A stretch of 7,350 bases of DNA from Candidatus Rifleibacteriota bacterium. GTDB taxonomy: Bacteria > Riflebacteria > Ozemobacteria > Ozemobacterales > Ozemobacteraceae. Both the position numbers and the translations under genes were made by a program. The notes beneath the pieces were generated by a model. The model made no database searches. It saw nothing but the letters and a program-made list of their open reading frames with translations, and was not told where the DNA came from. Positions 1 through 5,420 of the stretch are shown piece after piece. Within the stretch, counting starts at the first letter, position 1. Every line of letters begins with the position of its first letter. The stretch covers positions 1 through 7,350 of the forward strand of contig JAKQQP010000554.1 in NCBI GenBank assembly GCA_029564115.1. The letters are read 5' to 3'.

Positions 1-1
1 C

Positions 2-2500
2 ATGATTACCAGCGGTCCGGGCCCCCAGAGCGCCGGTCAGGCCCAGGTTGCCAGAAAAGAATGTCAACTGCTGACTGTTGCTTCTGCAAAAGATGGCTAC
101 GGCAAAACCACTTTTGCCACCTCTCTTGCCCGCATGCTGGCCCTTGAGCTCGGCAAAAAAGTTCTTTTTCTCGATCTCGACCTGTATTTCGGCGGCGGCA
201 CACATCTGCTCGGCGTGCATTCGCCCCGTTCCATCATCGATATCATCAACAAATACCGTCAGGATGAAACCAAGTTCAACCTGTTGAGCGAAAGTATCAG
301 ACTGGCAGAGACACTGTTCACTATTCCGGCACCACGCAGCTTTCTTGAAGCCGAACAGATTCACTCTTCAGACTTGATCAAGCTTCTGAAAGAGGCAAAA
401 AAACATTTCGATTATGTTGTTGCCGATACCGGGTCGATCTTCGACGAAAACCTCTATACCATTCTCGACACCTCCGACGTGGTTTTCTTCATGATCAATT
501 TTGCGAATCTGTCGACGGTTACCGATAACGTCAGGTTTTTTCATGGTATTTCGAAGCTGAGCTACCCGAGAGAGCGCCTGATTCTGCTCGGTAACAATGT
601 CAGCTCCGACTTCTCGACTGCCAAAACCAGTCGGGTGTTCCCCTACCCGGTTATCGGCGGCCTGCCTAAGGTGGCTGATTTCGAACCGCAGTTCGGCAAA
701 CCGGTCTATGATGTTGCCCCCAGCAGCCCATATTGCGAAATCATGCGCCTGATGGTGCGTAATATTCTCAAAGAAAACGTCATCAGAAAACCGCAGGCAC
801 AAAAGGGTGGTATTTTCTCGATGATCTTCGGTGAAAAAGATCCCGACCTGATGATAAACACTCAGTTGTTGCAGCTGCAGCCAATGCCCGGCAGCAGCTT
901 CTCGCCGATTATCAGCTCAAAAGACGTGCGTTCTCAGGTTAAATACGTGCGTTACAACCTGCTGTTCGGCTACCTTGAAGAAGCCAAGCGCAACCTCCTT
1001 TCATTCATGGAATATTCGCAGTCATCTGCCCCCCTCTGTGAACTCCTTGGAGAACTCTACCTGATCGAAGACAAGAAATCTGAAGCCCTCGAAGCTTTCC
1101 AGAGAGCAATTGCCATCGACCCGAAACAGCATGTGGCTCTAGGCTATCTTGCTCACCTCTCAGGCTCAAAAGAAAGCTTTGAACAGGCAGTTGCCGCAGT
1201 AAAAGAAAAAATTGCCGCCAATCCGAAATTTCTTGACCTGCTCAATGATTACAGCAAGATCCTCATGAGCAATGAAATGTTCGAAGAAGCCGCCGAACAA
1301 CTTGAAAAAGCGCTGAAAGAAAATCCGCGCTACCTCGAAGCCAAGCTGAATATGGCCACCTGTCTCTCCAAAATCGGCCAGCCGGAAAAGGCCATCAAGA
1401 TGCTCCTCGGCGTTGACAGCCGCAACCCCCGTCTGTTCTTCACTCTTGGCGAAATCTTTTACAGCACCGGTCGCCTGTATCTTGCCTACAGGGCATTCAC
1501 CAAGGCTGCCAACCTGTACCCGGCATATCCTGGTCTGCGCCCGAAACTTTTCGAACTCACCGGTTACATGCGCAAGCTTGAAACGGTTATCGATCTGCAC
1601 GAGCGCTTTGTCAACACCAATCCGACCTTCCCCGACCTGCACTCAAAACTTGCCGGCTTCTACAAGCTTGCAGGCAAGACAGAGCTGGCTATCATGCATT
1701 TCAAAAAAGCTCTCGAACTTAACCCGAACTACCAGGATGCAAAAATCAAGCTCGATTTTATCCAGAAAGATGAAATCAGCCGTCTGGCCAGAACCGATCT
1801 CGAAGAAGAAACAGTCGAAAGCAGTACCGTCACACGCGATCTTCGTGCGACAATCCGCTTCTCAACTGGCGACAAGCGCTATTCCCTGCCAGAAGAAGCC
1901 GTTCTTCAGGTTAAGAACGTCAGAACATCGAAGTTGATGCAGAAAGCAATCAATATCACACAGATCGAATCTGGTAACATCGATCTTGATTGCTCACCCC
2001 TCGGTCTGCTCGCCAGCCAGGATATTCTCCTCTTCCAGATCTATGATGTGAAGAGCTCGAATGTCATTCGCTTCGCGCCGCATTACCTCGAAAAAGACGA
2101 AATCATGGCCAATCACTGTCAGGTCGATCTCGATCTTGAACTGAACCACAGCGATGAAGACATTGAAACAATGACAAAGTATTTCCTTGTGCATCTTTCT
2201 TCAAAACAGATGGCTGACCTGGTCGGCACCGGCAGTTCTTACCGTGCCATTCTTCAAAATGCCAGTAACGGCCTTGAAGCTGTCGGGCACCTTAACCCCG
2301 AAAACGAAGAACAGATCAGTTTCGTGCTTAATGCTTCTCATAAAGCCGCTGATGGTGTTGCGGCCGTCAAGCCTGGTGACAAGCTGTCGATAAAAGTTCA
2401 GGACGGCAAGAATACCAGCGTCTTTGCCATGGAATTCGCCGTAGGTAAAAGCGATGTACAGAACTTCTGCAAAACTATAGTTCCGAAAGATTCCAATTAA
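2..2500 (+). CDS. CpaE/MinD-like P-loop ATPase fused to TPR repeats and a beta-rich C-terminal region
   Basis: This 832-residue protein starts with a ParA/MinD-superfamily ATPase, closest in style to CpaE/TadZ. Visible are a deviant Walker A motif KDGYGKTT (residues 30-37, signature Lys30 and P-loop Lys35), the segment LDLDLYFGGG (57-66) that resembles the CpaE switch region, and a Walker B-like FDYVVADTG (136-144). Residues about 310-590 form roughly seven to eight TPR units; clear ones end in AIDP (371-374), KENP (439-442), NLYP (504-507) and ELNP (572-575). Residues about 600-832 look beta-rich and I do not recognise them. The family positions pilus, flagellar or chromosome machinery through nucleotide-dependent dimerisation at the membrane or pole. 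Here the TPRs probably recruit partners, which is inference. The ATG at base 2 is the first possible start, but the frame may continue upstream. CpaE proteins usually carry an N-terminal receiver-like domain, which could lie outside the window. Transcription ends at the terminator just downstream. Confidence 0.85.
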   Translation: MITSGPGPQSAGQAQVARKECQLLTVASAKDGYGKTTFATSLARMLALELGKKVLFLDLDLYFGGGTHLLGVHSPRSIIDIINKYRQDETKFNLLSESIRLAETLFTIPAPRSFLEAEQIHSSDLIKLLKEAKKHFDYVVADTGSIFDENLYTILDTSDVVFFMINFANLSTVTDNVRFFHGISKLSYPRERLILLGNNVSSDFSTAKTSRVFPYPVIGGLPKVADFEPQFGKPVYDVAPSSPYCEIMRLMVRNILKENVIRKPQAQKGGIFSMIFGEKDPDLMINTQLLQLQPMPGSSFSPIISSKDVRSQVKYVRYNLLFGYLEEAKRNLLSFMEYSQSSAPLCELLGELYLIEDKKSEALEAFQRAIAIDPKQHVALGYLAHLSGSKESFEQAVAAVKEKIAANPKFLDLLNDYSKILMSNEMFEEAAEQLEKALKENPRYLEAKLNMATCLSKIGQPEKAIKMLLGVDSRNPRLFFTLGEIFYSTGRLYLAYRAFTKAANLYPAYPGLRPKLFELTGYMRKLETVIDLHERFVNTNPTFPDLHSKLAGFYKLAGKTELAIMHFKKALELNPNYQDAKIKLDFIQKDEISRLARTDLEEETVESSTVTRDLRATIRFSTGDKRYSLPEEAVLQVKNVRTSKLMQKAINITQIESGNIDLDCSPLGLLASQDILLFQIYDVKSSNVIRFAPHYLEKDEIMANHCQVDLDLELNHSDEDIETMTKYFLVHLSSKQMADLVGTGSSYRAILQNASNGLEAVGHLNPENEEQISFVLNASHKAADGVAAVKPGDKLSIKVQDGKNTSVFAMEFAVGKSDVQNFCKTIVPKDSN

Positions 2501-2515
2501 CAGCTCTTAAACAGA

Positions 2516-2554
2516 GCGCCCGTTTCACTTCACCGTGAAACGGGCGCTTTTTTT
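2516..2554 (+). terminator. Strong intrinsic terminator between convergent genes
   Basis: A perfect 13-bp stem (2516-2528 with 2535-2547, starting GCGCCCG) closes a six-base loop and is followed at once by seven T residues (2548-2554). This is a classical rho-independent terminator 15 bases after the stop codon of the CpaE-TPR gene. The first Ts of the antisense gene's stop codon (2553-2555) are the end of this T tract. Read on the minus strand, the same hairpin follows the glycosyltransferase stop and is trailed by a short, weaker T-rich stretch (TCTGTTT), so it may work in both directions. Confidence 0.93.
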
Positions 2555-3539
2555 ACGTCTTAAGCGTTTTTTTCCACCAGGATGTCAGACCGGCGGCCAT
2601 ACCCGAAAGTAGAGCCAGACCTCTGATCAGACAGAACAGAGGCGTCAGTATTGCCAGAACAGGCCTTTCTGGTAGAGCCAGTCGTGCCAGTGGGATACAT
2701 GTGCCCAGCCAGATTGCTTTCCAATAAAAGCGTAACTGCTTCGAAAAAAGTGCGACCGGAAACAGCGCCAGCAGAGCCAGTTGGACTTTGAGAGTCCAGG
2801 GCGTATAGGTATCGTTGCCGGCTTTCTGCAGATGCTGGCGGTAGATGCGCATCCGCCAGTAACCACGCCAGTATTTGAGGCGGGCGTAAGCCAGCCAGCC
2901 TTCGCGGTGGGTGTGGGCAACCCGGGCTTCGGGAGCGAAAAGAAAACGGGCCCCTGCTTTTTTAATACGAAACGCGAGGTCGACGTCTTCGTTCTGGCGC
3001 AGTTCAGGGTTGAAACCACCGGCGGCAAGAAAAACCGATTTGCGGTAGGCGCCGCAATAGGTGTCGATAAAGTCTATCTCGCCATGTGAGGCAAGCTTTT
3101 CATATCTCTCTTCGAATTCGAGCTGGGCCAGTCTGGCCCAGAGGTCGTTTTGAAAGGTCTGGTAGACGCCCTTAACCCCGATTACACCGGGGTCGGTCAT
3201 TGGCGCAAGCATTTTTTCGAGCCAGTCGGGTGCGGGAACACAGTCGGAGTCAGTAAAAAGAAGAATTTCGCCGGCGGCAACCCTGGCGCCGGCGTTTCGC
3301 GCCGCGCCGGGCCCCGAATTGGTCTGGAGTCTGAGCAGCTGCAGACGAAGTCTGCCAGCATATTGTGCCGTTATAAACGACAGGTCATCGGTCGAAGCAT
3401 CGTCAACGACGATAACTTCAAATTTGCGGTCGGTTTTTTGCGTGCTCAGGGCATCGAGGCAGGCGCAGATGCTTGTGGCGGCATTGAAAGCCGGTATGAT
3501 CACCGAGACCTCGATGGCTTTTTCCCTGATGCTGCCCAA
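2553..3539 (-). CDS. Family 2 glycosyltransferase (GT-A fold) with C-terminal membrane segments
   Basis: This 328-residue protein has the hallmarks of a GT2 inverting glycosyltransferase. They are the first nucleotide-binding strand VSVIIPAFN (11-19), VVDDAST (44-50), the metal-binding DSD (97-99) in FTDSDCVPAPDW, and NED (183-185) near the expected catalytic base position. Hydrophobic segments at roughly 250-268, 272-290 and 293-318 suggest membrane anchoring with the catalytic domain in the cytoplasm. The likely role is sugar transfer from a nucleotide sugar to a lipid-linked or envelope acceptor; the substrate cannot be read from sequence. The start is a TTG, three bases after the TGA of the ATP-grasp gene and in the same frame. 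No ATG occurs before residue 109, and the only other early option is a GTG at codon 13, which would remove the first strand. No convincing Shine-Dalgarno precedes it, so translation is probably coupled to the upstream gene. Confidence 0.88.
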   Translation of the reverse strand: MGSIREKAIEVSVIIPAFNAATSICACLDALSTQKTDRKFEVIVVDDASTDDLSFITAQYAGRLRLQLLRLQTNSGPGAARNAGARVAAGEILLFTDSDCVPAPDWLEKMLAPMTDPGVIGVKGVYQTFQNDLWARLAQLEFEERYEKLASHGEIDFIDTYCGAYRKSVFLAAGGFNPELRQNEDVDLAFRIKKAGARFLFAPEARVAHTHREGWLAYARLKYWRGYWRMRIYRQHLQKAGNDTYTPWTLKVQLALLALFPVALFSKQLRFYWKAIWLGTCIPLARLALPERPVLAILTPLFCLIRGLALLSGMAAGLTSWWKKTLKT

Positions 3540-3542
3540 AAC

Positions 3543-4706
3543 TCAGACCGTCGCCTGAATGAAATGAATCATGTCGAAGATGTCGTTAACCTCGGGGGAA
3601 CGCACGAGAAAAGCCTCATTACCCATAACTTCAGAGAAAACCAGCGGCACTGGTGTGTGAGCTGCGATTTTCGGGCCAAAGCGGGCAAAAATCTCTTCGA
3701 CGCTGTGAAGATAGTTCTTGCCGACTTTGCGGGCGATGTGGGCGGCGTTGTATTTTCGCTCTATTTTTGCATGAAAACGGTTGTCGGCGATGATGTTCGC
3801 CCATTCCTGGTAGACGTTGACGTCAGCTGAATAGTTCATCAGATCGACGCTGTAGCCTCCGGGGGGGCGGCAGTTCATTTCGAGAACGAACAGTTTGCCG
3901 TCAGTGCGGCGGCGCAAAAATTCGAGATGAAAAAACTTGGCGCGGATATCGAAATCTTTAACGATTTTCTGGCCGATCTCGACCGCATCTTCGGGGATGT
4001 CGCGCACGATGTAGAAGCTGAGATCCTGGTTGTAGGCGACGAGGTCGTAAGCGCCGTTGATCGAGCGCAGCGACGAATAAAATACGATTTCGCCGTCCTG
4101 GTCGGCGATGCCGTCAAAGGTCATCAACTCACCGTCGATAAAGGGTTCGACAAAATAGTCGCCAGCCGGTTTTCGGCTCCAGAACATGGCCAGATCGTCG
4201 TCGTTGTCGATTTTAAAGGCGGCCATGGCGCCAACGCCGACATCTGGCTTGGCAAAAACCGGGTAACCGTGCTTTTTGATGAAAGCCTTCAGGCTCTTTT
4301 CACTTTCGATCAATTCGCCGTCGACAACCGGGGCTTTGCAGGTTTTGAAAATCTTCTTCATTTCTGACTTGCGTTTGATCTTGAGTGTCTGTGCAACATC
4401 CGGGCCGATGATGTTGAAATCTTCGCGCAGTCGCGCTTCGTGCATCATCCAGTGTTCATTGTGTGATTCAACACGGCTTACACGGCCATGTCTGAAAATA
4501 AGAAAAGCCGCAGCTCTGTACACCTGTTCATAATCTTCGAGGTTATCGACGCGATAGTAGTCGGCAAGAGAATTTTTCAGCCGTTCTTCGAGATTGTCAG
4601 GGTGCTCTTCGGCGATACCCAGAACCCTGATGCCGCGATTGGCGAGGCCAACCACGAAATTGATGAAGTTTGGCGGAAAGTGCGGCGATAGATATATCAG
4701 ATTCAT
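3543..4706 (-). CDS. ATP-grasp ligase-like protein
   Basis: This 387-residue protein has the layout of an ATP-grasp carboxylate-amine/thiol ligase. There is a Rossmann-like pre-ATP-grasp part (1-110), then the nucleotide-binding segment VFAKPDVGVGA (150-160, Lys153), FVEPFIDGE (185-193) at the adenine hinge, and HLEFL (260-264). It also has LEMNCRPPGG (275-284), whose Glu276 and Asn278 match the metal ligands and Arg280 the substrate/phosphate contact. Such enzymes activate a carboxylate as acyl phosphate and join it to an amine or other nucleophile; closest in feel are the biotin-carboxylase/carbamoyl-phosphate-type members. The substrate is unknown. I chose the ATG at 4704-4706 because AGGAAA lies at ideal spacing before it. 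A longer version starting with TTG at 4763 would begin inside the likely promoter -10. It is the first gene of a pair with the glycosyltransferase, which suggests a joint modification pathway. Confidence 0.88.
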   Translation of the reverse strand: MNLIYLSPHFPPNFINFVVGLANRGIRVLGIAEEHPDNLEERLKNSLADYYRVDNLEDYEQVYRAAAFLIFRHGRVSRVESHNEHWMMHEARLREDFNIIGPDVAQTLKIKRKSEMKKIFKTCKAPVVDGELIESEKSLKAFIKKHGYPVFAKPDVGVGAMAAFKIDNDDDLAMFWSRKPAGDYFVEPFIDGELMTFDGIADQDGEIVFYSSLRSINGAYDLVAYNQDLSFYIVRDIPEDAVEIGQKIVKDFDIRAKFFHLEFLRRRTDGKLFVLEMNCRPPGGYSVDLMNYSADVNVYQEWANIIADNRFHAKIERKYNAAHIARKVGKNYLHSVEEIFARFGPKIAAHTPVPLVFSEVMGNEAFLVRSPEVNDIFDMIHFIQATV

Positions 4707-4711
4707 GCGTG

Positions 4712-4717
4712 TTTCCT
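4712..4717 (-). promoter_or_regulatory. Shine-Dalgarno site that fixes the ATP-grasp start
   Basis: On the minus strand AGGAAA precedes the ATG at 4706 with a five-base gap (CACGC). This is the clearest ribosome-binding site in the window. It supports the 387-residue form over a 19-residue longer form that would start at a TTG. Confidence 0.8.
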
Positions 4718-4762
4718 GTTCTTTATTTGGTGCGGGCTGCCAGAAAAGGCAGAGCAGTTTCA

Positions 4763-4791
4763 ATTCTAATCAAAAGCCGCCGATTTGACAA
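4763..4791 (-). promoter_or_regulatory. Sigma70-like promoter of the ATP-grasp/glycosyltransferase operon
   Basis: Read on the minus strand, TTGTCA (4791-4786) is followed by exactly 17 bases and TAGAAT (4768-4763). Each hexamer has five of six consensus bases. The expected start of transcription is near 4756, which leaves a leader of about 50 bases before the ATG at 4706. That leader contains a small CTGCC/GGCAG hairpin (4737-4752), too short to call regulatory. The -35 overlaps the -35 of the opposing promoter. Confidence 0.55.
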
Positions 4792-4814
4792 CCCTGCAAA
4801 TTCTGCTGTATATG
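4785..4814 (+). promoter_or_regulatory. Possible promoter of the small secreted-protein gene
   Basis: A perfect consensus -35 TTGACA (4785-4790) is followed after 18 bases by TATATG (4809-4814), a weak -10 with four of six matches. Transcription would begin near 4821, which is where the best ATG of the downstream gene lies. The two divergent promoters share the near-palindromic TTGACAA (4785-4791). The -10 is weak and the 18-base spacer is not optimal, so this call is tentative. Confidence 0.35.
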
Positions 4815-4820
4815 AGCCTG

Positions 4821-5315
4821 ATGCGAACCAGATATCAGAAGATTACGACCTATTTTGCACTGCTGCTGCTCTTTTTATTCAGTCAACCGGCCGGTGCCGA
4901 TTCTGTTTTCAGCCAGCTGAAGACTCTTGAGCAGGCGGTCAATATTACCCTGCAGCGCCTTGAATCTGAAATTCAACTGGAGCCCGCTTCTACCACGGTC
5001 GACATCGATTTTTCGCAGCGGGCCGGGCAGCAGCTGCAGATGACCCTCGTCGGTATGGGACGTGAATCGCTGCTGCAGGAAGATTATTACAATCTCTGCC
5101 TTTATCTGCTTGCGAGAAAAAAATGTGATTATGCTGCTGCCATTGCACCGCTTGAATATGAGATCGGCATGGCCGAAATACCACAGCTGCGACGCTGGCT
5201 GCAGCAGAGGCTTGCGCTGATTCGCGAACTGGCCGGTGGTAAAAAGCCGGAAGAACGCGATTTTTCGATTGCCGGCGAATTTGCCGACCTGCGCCGCCTC
5301 CTGCGCCAAAGATAG
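4821..5315 (+). CDS. Small exported protein of unknown function
   Basis: From the ATG at 4821 this is a 164-residue protein. It has a textbook type I signal peptide: basic MRTRYQK, a hydrophobic core (about residues 8-20) and an AGA cleavage site, cutting before Asp27. The mature part of about 138 residues looks largely helical and Gln/Leu rich (LQRLESEIQL, LRRWLQQRLALIRELAGG), with two cysteines (93 and 102) that could form a disulphide. I recognise no family. An ATG nine bases upstream (4812) and a TTG at 4785 are alternative starts, but the TTG is part of a consensus -35 box. No Shine-Dalgarno is visible before either ATG. The gene diverges from the ATP-grasp operon and is followed by a separate promoter, so it is probably monocistronic. 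The export call is firm for this length of signal; the function is not known. Confidence 0.72.
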   Translation: MRTRYQKITTYFALLLLFLFSQPAGADSVFSQLKTLEQAVNITLQRLESEIQLEPASTTVDIDFSQRAGQQLQMTLVGMGRESLLQEDYYNLCLYLLARKKCDYAAAIAPLEYEIGMAEIPQLRRWLQQRLALIRELAGGKKPEERDFSIAGEFADLRRLLRQR

Positions 5316-5352
5316 CACTTCGCGAGTTTTATCTGAAAAATCTATCGGTTGT

Positions 5353-5381
5353 TTGAAACCTTTGCCAATATGTAATATACT
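5353..5381 (+). promoter_or_regulatory. Sigma70-like promoter of the DUF4126-PlsC gene
   Basis: TTGAAA (5353-5358) and TATACT (5376-5381) are separated by 17 bases and each matches five of six consensus positions. Transcription would begin near 5388, giving a leader of about 33 bases before the ATG at 5421. This separates the acyltransferase gene from the secreted-protein gene upstream. Confidence 0.6.
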
Positions 5382-5402
5382 GCCATCTCAGATTAGACTG
5401 AC

Positions 5403-5414
5403 AAGGAAAAGAGA
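5403..5414 (+). promoter_or_regulatory. Purine-rich ribosome-binding region
   Basis: AAGGAAAAGAGA precedes the ATG at 5421. GAGA (5411-5414) stands six bases from the start codon and AGGA (5404-5407) thirteen. Either could pair with the 16S rRNA tail, and together they support the annotated start. Confidence 0.6.
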
Positions 5415-5420
5415 AAAGCC

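Larger units (their letters stand above)
5316..5420. other. Intergenic region with the promoter of the acyltransferase gene
   Basis: This 105-base gap separates the secreted-protein gene from the DUF4126-PlsC gene. It holds the promoter (5353-5381) and the ribosome-binding region described separately. I see no convincing terminator for the upstream gene: the only inverted repeat near its stop, ACT/AGT around TCGCG, is too short. Confidence 0.6.

Noticed and set aside
1166..1642. A 158-codon minus-strand frame within the TPR region
   Set aside because: It lies wholly inside a well-supported TPR coding region and shows no family features or ribosome-binding site.
1413..1937. A 174-codon plus-strand frame overlapping the TPR gene in another frame
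   Set aside because: The annotated frame has regular TPR sequence here. The alternative frame is Ser/Arg/Pro-rich, as expected of frame-shifted coding DNA.
1840..2090. Possible PilZ (c-di-GMP-binding) domain in the C-terminus of the CpaE-TPR protein
   Set aside because: Strand order is loosely similar, but the RxxxR and (D/N)xSxxG binding motifs are not present, so I do not call it.
3150..3830. A 226-codon open frame on the plus strand opposite the ATP-grasp/glycosyltransferase junction
   Set aside because: It is antisense to two proteins with clear family motifs. Its translation has no recognisable motif and reads as a reverse-complement shadow of them.
3861..3867. Run of seven G residues in the ATP-grasp gene
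   Set aside because: It encodes the conserved CRPPGG segment in the correct frame, so there is no sign of a frameshift or phase-variable tract.
4737..4752. Small CTGCC/GGCAG inverted repeat in the leader of the ATP-grasp operon
   Set aside because: A five-base stem is expected by chance and no riboswitch or attenuator pattern surrounds it.
4707..4763. Longer ATP-grasp protein with 19 extra N-terminal residues
   Set aside because: It would start at a TTG inside the probable -10 box, has no ribosome-binding site, and the internal ATG at 4706 has an excellent one.
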